DNA from: Hypomyces perniciosus | Lineage: Eukaryota > Ascomycota > Sordariomycetes > Hypocreales > Hypocreaceae | Assembly: GCA_008477525.1 (NCBI GenBank) | Contig: SPDT01000007.1 | Coordinates: 5,642,001 to 5,706,000, forward strand | DNA length: 64,000 bases | Reading direction: 5' to 3' | Shown: one piece after another, positions 1-12,567 of the stretch | Position numbering within the stretch: the stretch's first letter is position 1 | Layout of the letters: each line of letters opens with the position of its first letter | Program-made: the position numbers and the translations under genes | The notes under the pieces: model-generated | What the model saw: only the letters and a program-made list of their open reading frames with translations | Databases searched by the model: none | Told to the model about the DNA's origin: nothing

Positions 1-554
1 AAGGATGGAATATGTAAAAGTCCAAGTCTGGGAGAACTCTCAATATATGCGTCCATACACATATTTTCGGCGTTGGATTTCGGTAGTGAATTAATCTTCC
101 CAAGCTGTTGGTTTAATGTCCCTGGTACTGTTTGTTACAAACATTCTGCTGCAATCACCCAAGATATCACCAGGCTGTCATGAGACCACAGGCACTCCAA
201 ATGAAAGTAACATCTGTGTCAAGTGTTTGACTTACACCACAGATCCTCAAGTACAGATGCGCCTCACATGCCAAACGGCGAATATGTTACGCAGGATCCC
301 AAAATAGTTTCCATAACTATAAAGTAACAGTCATGGGGAGAGTGAACAAGTTCTCGTGTTTCTAGATGTCACAGTCCATGGCATTCACGTTCTTAAAGTC
401 AAGGTCATCGCCAGAAACAGCATCACTTGGACCTTATCTAGTACAGATCACAGGAATCAGGGGTTGAGATCATGAATTTAGGGCCATGTATGTATGTTTC
501 CCCGATTATCTGATCTGTTTGCACAGGATAAAGTAATATTTCCCCCTTCTTCCA
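1..554. other. Left-edge intergenic stretch, no gene seen
   Basis: No reading frame here resembles a known protein and no tRNA-like fold is visible. It lies downstream of the oxidoreductase gene that ends at 555, so it probably holds that gene's 3' UTR and terminator. Confidence 0.5.
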
Positions 555-2041
555 TCACTCTTCGCTCAACTCCATTAGTGCCATCTTCAATAGATCCAAC
601 GTACTCTGCAACTCCATCCCACTGGCCTCTTCCGCCCTCTCAACACTGACCAAGAACTCTTCCGGTATTTCCACACTACTCTCTCCCCCATATCTACCCA
701 GAATCATCTCTGCCACACCAACCGCACACCGCGCCGCCACTGGCATCCCATGCCCCGTGTATCCCGCGCAAACCCACAACCCTCCGGCTCCTCCTCCGAG
801 CTCTTCCGGCACCCTGCCAACCCACGGGTGACCATCCTTCGAATATCCCATGATACCTGTCCACTCAGATCTAGCATCCAACTTTTCCTCTTCCGCCTGT
901 CCTCCAGGCAGAAGTTTCAGCGCTGAATGCAAAGACCCGCGTAGTCGTCGCGCCACTTCCTCATCAATCTCATCATCCCTCCACACTCCCTCCCCTCCAC
1001 CGCGTACACTCAACCTTTCACCTCCCACAACAATCGGCCCAGGTGCACCATCTCTCTGGATCAAATAATCATCACTACCCTCCGCGATCCACACATGGCT
1101 ATGCTCCAGTGGTACACTCCCCGCCGGCGGCTCCAGCGCTGAAACTTGTCCCCTCACGGGCACAATCAAGCTCGAGAAGCGCGGCACCAAGTGCGACGTG
1201 TACGCATTCGTAGCAAGGAGTACTTCCTTCGCTACAATCTGACCTCTGGGCGTGTGTACCACCCATGAGCCCGAGCCCTCGATTTTCTGAAGATGCGTCA
1301 CTGGTGTCATAGTCTGCAAGTTAAACACCTCAGGCGTGGTGTCCCGCAACAGTGTCTCCAGCACCCACGCCACGAGTTTGTACGGCCAACACTTCGCCGC
1401 GTATGGTTGAAGAACCGCCCCTGCAGCCAATGGAACCCTCAGTACCTCAAGATCTTTGCTCTGAGTGAAGAGAGTGGCTTTATCCGCAAGGTCCGGGTGG
1501 TCACGACGCAGACGCTCCAGACTCTTTGCCACTAGATTAGCCAATTCCTCCGTTGGCAACCCGTGAACACCGCCCACACGGCGCCAGTCGCATGGGATGC
1601 CATGCTTGGTGACAAGGTCCTCCAGGAAGTGATACGTTGCCAACTCAAAGCGTGCCAAGTGAGGCCTATTAGAATAAATCGCCGGCTGACAATGACCTCC
1701 ATTCTAGAAAGACATAATAAGCAAGCGAATTCACAAGGGAGCATCTTCACAATCATCAAAACATAGGGGATGAAGAGCTCATCACTCACCCTTCCTGTTG
1801 CTCCCCAACACGCCTCCCTCGCCTCAAGCATCACCACCGCTCTGCCACCCGCAACCAGCTCCCTCGCGGCAAACGCGCCCGTCATGCCGCTGCCTACAAT
1901 CACAACATCTGCTGTAGCAGGGAGTTGCTCTGTCGTCTGGTGTCCAAGTAGCAGTTCCGACGGCTCTTGGTGCCAGTATGACTTAGTGCTTTGCGGGGTT
2001 GGAAGCCCAGACTGCCCCTCTTGCAATGTCACGGAACCCAT
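555..2041 (-). CDS. FAD-dependent oxidoreductase, DAO family
   Basis: Two exons, complement(555..1703, 1790..2041), join in phase 0 to give about 466 aa. The 86-nt intron starts GTGAGT and ends TAG. Splicing restores the family motif GATGRNGGHCQP across the junction. The first ATG in frame (MGSVTLQEG) was taken as the start because the frame upstream has only non-ATG codons. A Rossmann dinucleotide-binding motif, VVIVGSGMTG, sits at residues 46-55, followed by an acidic MLEARE strand end. The C-terminus has the family's FAD-contacting AGYTGHGMPVA segment. The DAO superfamily covers D-amino-acid, sarcosine and glycine oxidases and their many fungal relatives, and the substrate cannot be read from sequence. 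No signal peptide is seen, and the long polar N-terminal extension suggests a cytosolic enzyme. A gamma-glutamylputrescine-oxidase-like role is possible. Confidence 0.9.
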
Positions 2042-3172
2042 GTTCTCTTGGATGGTCAAAATACCTTAGAGATGTAAGGGGGAAAGGTCCAACAAAATGG
2101 GTTCTTTGCTTGTGCTTTATTACAACGATGTGAAAGTCTGCTAGTCAAACAATCGCTGGGAATAAGGCGAATGTGCGGAGTACTCTCCATACCTGTTGGA
2201 GGGCGCGCGATGTCGCAGATCCTTAGTAATATCATATAAATGCCAAATTCACTAACTCTCGTCAACATGTCACGAGGCAAGATGCAATAAGAAAAAGGTC
2301 CAGTAGTAAATCATATCATATTCACTTCATTCCGTCGTGAGAATCATGAGCGACAGACTGCCTCCCCAAATACACCGGGGAACCCGCCCTCAAGATCCAT
2401 CCTGATCCCAGCCAGCCATCCTGACGCCATTATCCGTCCGCCTGCCCTACCTTTCCTGCCTTTCCCTGCCCTGTTATGAGTATATTTACATAAAACTGCG
2501 AAAAACAAATAGCCTCTTCTTCTCCCCTTCTTAGTCTATACACGACTTGGCTTGTGGCTTTCAACATCTTTTGTTGTTTGCCCTCTTTGTGACTCCTATC
2601 AAGTACTCCATCCTCTTGATCATGCTTTGAAGCATCCCAATTCTAGGCCATGTAACTGTGCCATGTCTATTTAATCACAAGTATAGTTGGTACACGCAAT
2701 CTCTTATAATGAGATGCGACCTCCACTTAGCGTATTGTCCGAGGTTATGCAGTAGATATGTCGGGGAACCTCTTCGTGAGCTTCCCGCTCGACTGGACCA
2801 CAAGGCTCGCATGGTGGTGCATGGTAGAGCATGCAGGAGCTCGAAAGACCTTTCCAGAATCGAAGTCGAAGCAAACACCAAGTGGAGGAATAATGTTGGT
2901 CATATCGCCCGTAAAGTCGTAACACCCGTTGAATTGCGTTAGGTCGAATTCGTTTCATAGTCCATCAGATCGCGATAGTGGATCGCTCGCAAAACCTCTA
3001 TATGCTGAGCCACAGACTCTTCAAATTCCAACGACGGCCCAACCTATCCGCTCGTACGTATTCCAGTACAAGGGCGAACAATTCCAATGCCCATCACTGG
3101 CTTTCCATTTCCTGGATATATCCAGAGCTCGAACTCTGTTCAAAGTGCTCAGATAGCAAATTTCTCAAACTT
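2042..3172. other. Intergenic region between oxidoreductase and wee1
   Basis: About 1.1 kb without a recognisable gene. It should contain the promoter of the oxidoreductase (read leftward) and the 3' UTR of the kinase gene. A pyrimidine-rich, T-rich stretch near 2450-2600 is compatible with promoter or UTR sequence. One GCGGAGTAC word lies near 2175. Confidence 0.5.
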
Positions 3173-6100
3173 TTAAACGTCGGTCATTTCCGTATCCATG
3201 TCGGTCGCGATGGAAACAGGGAATAATTCTGTCGGTCCCCAGTTTCCTTCATAAACCGTAGCTGGGGCATTGCGGTGTTCAGCAATCCATCGTAGACCCT
3301 CAAGCGCCAGAACTTGTTCGACAAGCGGCCGATCTTCTGGCTCCTGTGACGTCATCCACCTAACAATGGAATCAAGAGAACTAGGATGAAACGCTTCAAC
3401 CATAAAGTCAGGGGGCTGTTGTAGTTCCGATCGCTTAAAGGAACCAAACAGATTTCCGGGGCTGCGGGCCTTATCGCTCTGAAGCTCATCGCTACGTGAC
3501 TCTGTTGGGTTACCCATAGCATCTCGCTGAACTTCGCTAGAAGGAGTCCAGGTGAGGCTAGGCACTTCAGAAAGATCACCCGATCGCAGAGCAACCCAGG
3601 TTGGCCCATTGTCAGGAAGCACCACATTGGCGGCAGCCTCCAGGGTCATAAGCCCAAGAGAAAAGACATCGGCTGATTGGCCGGCCTTTCCCCTCAACAT
3701 TTCCGGGGCCATGTATTCACGATCGCCTTCGATATCGACACTCGCATCCGCGGAAACCGGTTGCGCAAGTCCAAAGTCGCCGATCTTGAGGGCACCTTCA
3801 AAGGTGATGAGAATATTCGCCGGCTTCATATCCAGGTGCATAAATCCAGCGTCGTGGATCTCTTTCAATCCCTGTAGTCAAACGTTAGCCATCCATAAGG
3901 TCAATCTAGCTGAGGATCAACTCACCAAACACAAGTCCTGCAAAATCTTGTAGATGCGGAAATCATCCAATCGTCCACCGCGTCCAACATTGCCCAAAAA
4001 CTTGTCAAGAGTTCCTTCCTCGCAAAATTCAGTCTGGATGTAGAGGTGGAAGTTATGCTCCCAGTCGTCAATGTATTGTACGACATGTTCAGCGTGTGAC
4101 AGGGCTTGGAGAATTCGAGCCTCGCGAAGTTTGACGTCCCGGTCTTTGGGTCCGTGGTATGGTTGCTTGCTCTTCTTGACAGCAAAGACTTGGGACTTGG
4201 TGGGACTCCGGAGTTGGACATCGCTAGGCGTCACAGCGCCCATGCCGAATACATTCTGATGATCCTGCTTCGTAACGCGATATACGGTAGAAAACTCGCC
4301 CTTGCCAATCTGCTCAACCTTGTCAAACTTCGAATACAAGCTAGCGTCGATATCGAGATTGCTCGTGCGGACATTGACGGGTGTAACAAAGATGCTAGTC
4401 GACGATCGGAAATCGCGACCAGTTGTTGGCGTAACTGGTGGCGGCATGCCGTTATCGCCCAGGCCATCACCATGGTGCGAAATTGACAAGCGGCTTGTGT
4501 CCAACGGCAGCAGACTCTCCTGAGGGGTTTGGGGGGTACGTCGTCCATTGCCAGGACTCACTGAATCAAGAGTTATCTTAGTAAATATTTTCTGGGAAGA
4601 CTTAAGAGGCAAAAGATTGGGCTTTGTTGCAAATGGGGTCCCGGCGCCAAGTGGCGAAGGTGTATTGAATCCCCGGTTGGACCTGGAACGTCCAAATGAT
4701 GAGAAGGAAAGAGGTGCTTGAGGAGATGGCCCACAGTCCGGAGGAGCAGGTCGACTGGCGTTTTGATACGCATCCTCGACTTGATCCTTCGAGCTGGGAG
4801 GTGACTCCAAGGTCGACTTACAGCTTGATTCTCGTGATGCTGAAGGTTTGACAGCTGAGAGTGGTAGTGCGAATGTTCGGTTTGCACTAGGACTGTCCAT
4901 CGAGTATTCGCTGAGGTTGCTTAAACTTGACGTAAGGGCGTTCTTCGTGGGAGTGGGGGGAGCATCGCCGTCCAAGGGGTTCGAAAAGTCGACGGTCTCG
5001 GCAAAGAGCTTTCGGTCTTCACCATCCATGCTGAGAATGCTTGCGCGTCGCGCAGCTTGTGCACTGCCCCGCTGGAAGATGGACAATCCTTTTCCAGGAT
5101 TACCCAAGGTGTCCGGAGCACGGCTTGAGATCGGGTTGAAGGGTGTGGAAGGGACACCAGCAAAAGAATTTCTGCCATAACCTCTCTTCTTGATTGCGCT
5201 GCCAGCCGGTGGTGGGAAGGTCGCGAAAGGGTTAGTATGTTTCTTGCAGGGGGTATCTGGAGGCGCCATTTTCTTATCGGCCTCTTCTTCTGGGTTGCGG
5301 TTCACTTTGGAAACCAAACCGGTCGAGTTGAAGGCGCCGATCCAGAGTTGATGCGAATGGTTAGGTGTCGCCATGGGCTTGTTTTCATGGATAGAGCGAG
5401 CGGTGGGTCGGGTTGCGTTGAGGGGGAGAGATCTAGAGAATGGATGTGGTTTTGGTCTATCTGCAACCTTGGCAGGCGCATAAACTGACGTCTCTTCGGT
5501 CAAGTTATTGCCAGATGTCGAAGTAGTCAAGGTCTTGGAGAGAGGATGAGGCTGGTGGCCCCTGCTCTCGAACAGGTGGGAGGGTGGGTTTGAGAGCGGA
5601 GTGGTAGAGGCAAAGGGGCTATCCCGAACAGCTTGGGGAGGCACAAAGTGTTCCGTGGACAGGCGAGGCCTGCTTCGGACAGGAGTGGAGAATTCGCCAC
5701 TCAACTGCGACAGCTGGCGCTCGCCTGACCGTCTTCCCCAAGAGCCCTTGTCGCCATATCGCTGCTGCAGTGTCGACTTGCGAAGAGACGATGATCGCTT
5801 TGGGATGCTGGATGCTGGAGTTGGAGACGGCAGAGAGTCTCGCTGCAGGGAGTTGCCAGTAGCCCCCGACAGCTCGTACTCTGGGAATAAGTCCTCGTGA
5901 ATGTCAAAAGTTTGTGATGTGGTGTTGGCGCCAAAAACGTTGGTGTCCTCGCTCTGCCCAGCATTCGCAATGCCACCCAAACTTCGTCGCTTAGCCACAG
6001 GGCTGCCTTGGTTAGGTTGATCCAGATTCATTGTCGCATCACTGCGCTTCAATGCGCCCGTTGTCGAAACCATGGAAGAATCGGTGATAGCGTCCAGGGA

Positions 6101-6721
6101 TTTCAGAAAAGCGAGCTGCGAGGCTCCAGTCACGTCGAGGTGAACGCTATGACGGATCGGCTTCTCGATGGTCTTGCGCGGAGTCGAACGAGATACGACA
6201 GCGCTGTTTTCCTGACCGATGAATCTCGCTCCAGGCGATGACAACGGTGACGGCTGCGCAGCGGCTGAATTACCAGCGTCGGGGGTGGCGCTCAAGGCTC
6301 GTTTCAGAGGACTCTTGGGCGATGCTCGGGCTCGGGTGAGGCGTGACGGAGTTGATGTTTTGGCGGACTTTGCTGATCGAAGCGATAGCTTGACACTTGG
6401 TCGGAGTGGTGTGTGACCAAGTGACAAGTGCGGGGCGCTACCAAGTGAGGACAAAGTCACAGCTGGCGGCGCGGACTGAGGATTTGATGACAGCAGGCGT
6501 TGTTGCACTGGTGTTGAGCCGAATCGTCGGCACGGAGACTGTGGTGAACCTTGCCGTGAGCTGTCTGAGCTCTGGGAGCCCGTCCGAGCGAGGAACTTTG
6601 AAGGAGATCTGGAGATGGAGCGTCGAAGATTGCGCACAGCGGCTGCCGTCACGTCCATATGATGGACATGCGTTGGTGAGGGCAATGCAAGGGTGCCTCC
6701 GCCGCCGTTGGAGAAAGACAT
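3173..6721 (-). CDS. wee1: Wee1/Swe1-type mitotic inhibitor kinase
   Basis: Exons complement(3173..3871, 3926..6721) give about 1,164 aa. The 54-nt intron starts GTGAGT and ends CAG. Splicing joins LQDLCL to GLKEIHDAGF inside the kinase fold. Residues 1 to about 795 are low-complexity, rich in Ser, Pro and Thr with many SP/TP sites, as in fungal Wee1 proteins. The kinase domain starts near residue 798: glycine loop GKGEFSTV (806-813), ATP-binding Lys849 in FAVKK, catalytic loop HLDMKPANI with Asp946, DFG at 964-966, and the EGDREYMAPE segment typical of Wee1 rather than ordinary Ser/Thr kinases. Known role of the family: inhibitory tyrosine phosphorylation of Cdk1, delaying mitosis. The A. 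nidulans counterpart is ankA. The start ATG (MSFSNGGGG) is the first in frame. All catalytic residues are present. Confidence 0.95.
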
Positions 6722-9700
6722 TATTGTGTGTTTTGGAATGCAGCACAGTACAAAGCGATGCTCGAGTATCGAAGGGTGTCGTGGTCTAGGGGACCTGGTG
6801 AGGAATGACGACGGAAAAATTGAGACGGCGAAGTCCGATTAGTATTTTGAAGGGTATAGTATATAGTAGGCGGTGCGAAGAAGATGTGTCGTTCTGTTTC
6901 ACTAATATCGCAGGGGAAATGAGTGCATCGGACCAAAAAGACACAGAGCAGGGCTAAATTCGTCGCTCTTGCAATTCCATAGAAATTCGAAGTGAAGAGA
7001 AGTGAGGCGATGTGTTGTTGTTGCGCTGATGGGATGCGACGTAAGGCGCAACGGAGAGGAGGTGGCGGGCTTCTATGCCTGATTCAACGAGAGACTGTGT
7101 GTGCGGATGCCCAACGAAGCGGGTCGGGGAAGTGCTTAGACTCAGCAGACGAGCGCCAAACAAGCAAGAGAAAGAGTCCGTCTCGACACAGGGCACACTA
7201 TAGTAACATGCTTGGATCGGCAGCAAGCAGGCGGGGCGGATGATGAGAAGGCCCAATCGTGCGAGGCCAGCAGGCGAACAGCCAGTCGACAGCGCAGGAC
7301 AAGAAAAAGGTGGATGTGCCAGATGTGGCAGTCACAACATGGCGCTCCCTGACAGGAAGATGAGAAAAAAGTCGCTCACGGTGCGCTGGCGTGCTGGGTG
7401 CTGTCGGAATTTGCGTATGTGCGCGAGGAACGCAGGCCCCTTTCTTACTCCTGATGCCGCTCTATCACCAACTACTACGTCGTCCTTCGTCCCCTCGTCT
7501 CGTTCCGAAATCGATAAGGCAGGCTCAGCGCATGCTAGATGGCGTGAGCGTGTGCAGTCCGGCTGTTGTTGTTGTTGTTGTTCGTGATTAGTCTGCGATG
7601 CTGTGTTGACTCAATTCGAGACAGCCGAGTGGTAAAACAGGAATCCGCAGGGAGAGCCAGCGCAGACCGAGGCGGAAAAAAGGTGTCAAACAAGACTGCT
7701 CCGGATGGTATGCAAAGGTGCTGTAATGGAGGGATGGACAAAAACGTGCGAGGAATTGGACCAAGACCCAGAAAGAGGGCGAGACCAAGAAAACGCAGCC
7801 GTTCGGTTCGATAAGAGTTTAGTGCGTGCGGGAGCACAGCGCAAAAAGGCGCGACTGGTGGGTGACGCATTGTTTACAATCTTACCATATCAGGTTTAGC
7901 TTGACGCGCGGGACGCGTTCGCTGTGGGTCTCCCAGCCCAGTACGGAGGTACATGTGCCTGATGTACTCTGGTACCTTCAAGGTTGAAGGGCCCCTGTTC
8001 CAGGCATGACCTCGTTTTTTTTCTTCTGTTATTGCTTGTGACGAGTGACAGGATTAGAACTATCACGAGGGACAAGACATTACATTTCTCAATCGTTCCA
8101 TCTGCCCAGCCCCTCATACAAGTCAACCACCACGAGGCCGGCAAGGTTGGCTGGCAGCTTTGCTACAACTCATCCAGCAGCGCCATGTACACTTTTAGGA
8201 AGTACTCTAGCCAAAAAAGGGGTCCGTTGCCGTAAACGTAAGTAAACAAGCGCGGTGCATATGCATCTACTCCAGAATTGTCCTACAATGCCTGCTCCAT
8301 TGGCTATCGGGGCTGTTGGCTTCAGGCAGCCTGGGGTCTTGAAACTTCGCAGCAAGGCTCAACAAGACCCAGAAAAGAGGGGATATCTCAGACAGTTCTC
8401 TGCGACATGGCCGGTCCCGCCGGCACGGCCTTCTATGTAGGGGAGCCAGGGTTAGCTTTTGTTTGGAACGGGTCCATATGGCTGGGCTCCGGCGTGGCGG
8501 ACAACAGAGCGCCGCTTCATCCAGCACTCTGGCCTGACAGGTTCTTCCAGCTGTTGCTGGAACCATCGTCGATCAAGACATGGATGTGTACGAGTAAGAA
8601 TTGGTGGCGAGAGATGGCTGGAACCACATTTCTTTGCTTTTTACAACCCGCTGCCGGGCTTGCTCTTGTCCCCGGACGCAGGGTCACAAAAGTGGACCAG
8701 GCATCTGTGTTGTGTTGGCAGCGGGAACATGACTGAATGGCCAATGTCTTCCCGGCTGCCAGCCCACAGCCATCATTAACACATAAACTGGCATTTTTGC
8801 GAGGCTGAGGTTATGTGAGGTTGAAAACAACAGCCCCTCTTGTTTCGCAACTTCAACCTCTCCCCTCCTCGGCCTGGGAGTCTGATGCCAAGATGAGAAG
8901 ACATGGCGCCAACACTGCAATGCGCGGCTTGTTGATCAAAACAAACAACATTGTACGAGTACGGAGTACTGCTACTTTGGACGGAGTAGTTCATACCATT
9001 CCATTACTATCCATAGTGTCCTCCGCACGAAGTAGTATTCCCCCCTATTTCATCCCCGACCATGAGATGGGGCGACGCTGTTGACATTAATTTGGCTTTC
9101 ATTATTTAATACGATTATCCGCCCGCTTCAAACGAATGCATCTGTGAATAACCGTCTCCTTTTTCTTGGTCTCATTTCGCTTCCTGGGCAATAGTCCGGG
9201 GCCGGGCCCCCGCTGTCCATGCTCTTCCGCTCCAGGTCGTCCCAACGGCTCGTCTTTGGGTCCCGTTGCAATTTTATCTGGCCTTGAAGGTCTTAGAGGC
9301 AGATTATCATAGTTATCGTCAATTTCTTGTTGGTGAGGCTTTCATTCCGCATCTGAGATTGATCGCTTTCATGCATTGTCCTCGTGGCCTTGAACCAGGG
9401 GCCCCTCGTAGTTCAGTCATTCTCGAGATTTCTTGCACACAAAACATCCATCGTTTCCTGCGTTCTAGTAATATTATGTACATGCACGCATACATACGCA
9501 CCTCATCGAGTCCATCCATCCGCATCCACCCCCTCTCTCTCCCCCCAAAAATATCCTTGTGGAGTCCGATGCCTCTCCAAACGAGTCGGAACGACTCATG
9601 TTATGCCCGCTTCGGAGGCTTCGCTGCAGTCCGGCCTCGTTGTGGAAACTTGACCAGCAACCGAGTCCTTGACCGCCACCATCGCTGCATATTTTATGGG

Positions 9701-10569
9701 ACGCATGCTGCAGCTAGCAAAAAAAATGCACAGGATAAGACACACCGCATCTTACGGAATCGGAGCAAGGAGGCGGGGGAGTTATGCCCGCTGAGCCATG
9801 GTCACAATATGGCACAGTGGCTGAAGAAGCATCCATGGATGAGCTGACCTTCTCCTATGTGCGCAATGACCCTTAATATGTGATTGTGTGTGATGACCTG
9901 GTTCCCCTGACTGCTCTGTGCTCAGCGATGAAGTTGGTTGTGAAATCCACAGTTTACCGTATCGGGAAGTCGTCCGGGGGCACGGCACGGAGTACGTACC
10001 CCACTAGGTACATGGCGGTTCACCGAAATCCCACATATGCACTGCAGCAATGGAACTTGAAGCTGCCTACCCTAGAACGAAGAAATTTCTAAACCTGGAA
10101 TGCCATTGTCGATTTCAATATGGTATGCTTAGGATACTCACCATCAAATACTGTAAAATGAATACATATTTTGACTTCATACTCCATATATTTGCACGTT
10201 TTATTGTCTGGATTGTTGTGGATTTCAACGCACACCGGAAGATATTATTAGACTTGAGCCAAGTTGTATCGTATATTACGAAGTACCTAGGTACCTATCA
10301 TTCGAAGCACGAGTGAACATGGGACACCATTCGTGCATCCACCTCCACACGATTTGCTGCAAGCCCTAATATCTATGACGGTATTTTGTCACCACGGTCA
10401 ATCTAATATTTACGAGTACAGCCCCAATATGCATGCAGTGCGATTATTTTTACGCGCTACATGCTACTAAATATGCAACAGCATGGGTCTCATGAGATCA
10501 GTACAGCTCCATCTTCTCCAGATGGATCAGACCATTCGGCGGCTAACTCTCACATCAGCATCGCTGCCC
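6722..10569. other. 3.85-kb gene-free region upstream of wee1
   Basis: No frame in this long stretch looks like a conserved protein, and the longest frames (8278-8736, 9266-9847) begin at TTG rather than ATG. Content near 6950-7900 is purine/pyrimidine-skewed and includes a short trinucleotide run. The region probably holds the wee1 promoter and a long 5' leader, plus the 3' UTR of the dCMP deaminase at its right end. ACGGAGTA words occur near 8961 and 8981. A non-coding transcript cannot be excluded. Confidence 0.5.
7563..7582 (+). repeat. Short GTT trinucleotide microsatellite
   Basis: Six tandem copies of a GTT unit lie in the presumed leader or promoter region of wee1. It is a simple repeat with no other feature attached. 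Confidence 0.8.
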
Positions 10570-11699
10570 TCACATCGTGCACAGGTGGTGTCCACTTACT
10601 GGGATAAACTGACGTAGCTTGACGCCCGCTTGCCTGAACACATTGGCCGTCTCGTTGTCCATGCTGTATCCATGGGCGTAAACAACCTCCCGGATGCCAA
10701 CCTGGCAAATCTTGATGCTGCATGTCAAACAGGGACACGTGTCGCAGTACAACACAGAGCCCTCCCGGATGCGCTCTCTCCCCGCTTCCAGAAGGGCATT
10801 CTCCTCGGCGTGTATGCAGAGACATGTTGCCAGCCCGACCCCAGAGCTGCTCCCCTCATTGCATCGCGGACAGCCCCCCTCGGCGCAGTTGCGTAAACCG
10901 CGGGGTGTGCCATTGTACCCTGTACTGATGACTCGGCGTTCCTTGCCTACTAGAACGCACCCAACCCGGCGCTTCATGCAGTTCGACCGCTGTGCCGCCA
11001 GTGATGCCAGGGCCATGAAATACGTGTCCCAGCTTGGCCGCAAGCGATCAGGGTTGGGGATGTCAAGCTTCCCCAGGGTCGCATAGAGATGGGCCAGTGA
11101 GGAAGACGTGTTCAAAAGTCTCACGGTGGCTCGGGAAATGAGCGGCTGGAGACCAGCGCCTGAGTCGTACAAGTTCTGGTCATTCCGTGTCACAAATTCC
11201 TCGAGGCTGATGCTCGAGTCCGCTGGTTGTTTGGAACGTTGCTGAAACCGGCGCCAACGGATAGTCAGTGGAGCATCTATCGAGATGAGGAGGAAGAAAG
11301 GCCTCCGAATAAAGACATCGAGAGCGGCCTCTGTTGGGATGTCCGTTGTGACAAAGCGGTTACGCCAGCGCTGAGTCACAAAGTCCAACAGTTCCTCAGG
11401 CGTGGTAAAGACATGAGGCCCTCCTGTTTGAGGTTGTAAAGCCAAGGATGTCTCTGAGGCAGACTTGTGGGCGTTAGAGGTGGTGAGGGCGCTTGCGTTG
11501 CCGCCGTCAGAGAACGGAGACACGCCATCTGCATCTGCGACCTCATGATTTGGTCTCAGATAGAGGTGTTTGAAGCCGTGATGCTCGACCAGATACTGCG
11601 CCACGGTCTTCTTGCCGGAGCAAATGCCTGTGCTATTCGGTCATTAACGCCCTGTTTAGTGTGCCCAGATGACGTACTGCCGCATATTCCGACGAGCAT
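10570..11699 (-). CDS. dcd1: Deoxycytidylate (dCMP) deaminase
   Basis: Exons complement(10570..11627, 11678..11699) give about 359 aa. Exon 1 is only 22 nt (MLVGICG plus one base). The 50-nt intron starts GTACGT and ends CAG. Splicing creates GSICSGKKT, a P-loop-like N-terminus seen in fungal dCMP deaminases. The C-terminal half is the zinc deaminase fold: HAEENAL at about 280-286 (zinc His280, catalytic Glu282) and PCLTC at about 306-310 (zinc Cys307 and Cys310). A further Cys cluster, NCAEGGCPRC, matches the second metal site known in the yeast enzyme. The enzyme converts dCMP to dUMP, feeding thymidylate synthesis, and the family is allosterically controlled by dCTP and dTTP. The N-terminal half resembles a nucleotide-kinase-like domain fused to the deaminase. 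Confidence 0.94.
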
Positions 11700-12479
11700 A
11701 TCGAATAGTCGTACTTCGTACGAGTAACTCTCAAACGAGCCGCGCTTTTTAATTGCTTCAAGCCCAATAGCGGGGGTTAGGTGACAAGGCTCGAGAGATT
11801 TCCTCCACACGAATTTCGGATCGCGTTTAATATCAAGCAGTAGTCGCGTTCTGAGGTGGGGGCGTCAGCTTGTGGTTCTGCTTGTCACCCGTTCATTAAC
11901 AACGCACAACAGAAGTGCAGGCCGAAGACCGTTTCTTGCAGATGGCAGTCATGGGCAAATTTCTCCACTTCATCTAGATTTGAGGCGCTTAAATCTAAAA
12001 GCCTGCCGCCGTCACCGCCTTCATCAACCTCATACAGTATCTACATGGTATGGTATGCAAGATAGTAGTATGTAAGATCAACACACAGAAATGTGCGCTA
12101 GCTAATAGCAACCTAATGCCTCGGATCGACGCGTGTTATTCTACGAGGACGGGGCTAATAAACGCAAGGCTGTTGTGGAATTCTCGTTTAGGAGATCTGT
12201 CGGAAACAGAAATCTATACTCCGTAAACACATGCATTTATTTTATCTAAAACCACAAATAAAAAGTTGTCTCTCGGCACTGTCCATACTAAAGACATCGT
12301 AAAATAGGCAATTAACCCGGACGAGCATAAAATATTCGGATGAGACACTGTAATTAAAGAAAGCCCACGAGACAGAGTACCCTGGACTGCAAAAAGATGG
12401 AACAAAAACCACGAATATCTATCTGCAAATCAGAGATACCGATTTGCAGGGCGTGGGAACGACGCAAAAGGAAAGTAAG
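11700..12479. other. Intergenic region, dcd1 promoter side
   Basis: About 780 bp without a gene. It should carry the dcd1 promoter (leftward). A TACTCCGTA word is at 12217-12225. No protein similarity was noticed. Confidence 0.5.
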
Positions 12480-12567
12480 CTCCGATACTGGGAATCGAAC
12501 CCAGGGCTGCTCGGATCTTCAACCGGAAGTTGAGAGCGAGCGATGTTAGCCACTACACCATATCGGA
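12480..12567 (-). tRNA. tRNA-Glu (anticodon CTC) with 16-nt intron
   Basis: Read on the minus strand, the ends TCCGATA and TATCGGA pair as a 7-bp acceptor stem with discriminator G. The T arm is CCTGG/TTCGAAT/CCCAG-like. The anticodon stem GCTCG pairs with CGAGC, and the loop reads CT-CTC-A-C once a 16-nt intron is removed after position 37, the canonical tRNA intron site. The mature length is then 72 nt, the usual length for tRNA-Glu. The internal A box (TGGTGTAGTGG) and B box (GGTTCGAATCC) are intact. Confidence 0.93.

Noticed and set aside
8278..8736. 152-codon plus-strand frame in the wee1 upstream region
   Set aside because: Non-ATG start and no similarity; probably chance openness in G/C-richer DNA.
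9266..9847. 193-codon plus-strand frame upstream of dcd1's 3' side
   Set aside because: It begins at TTG, contains low-complexity stretches, and resembles no protein family.
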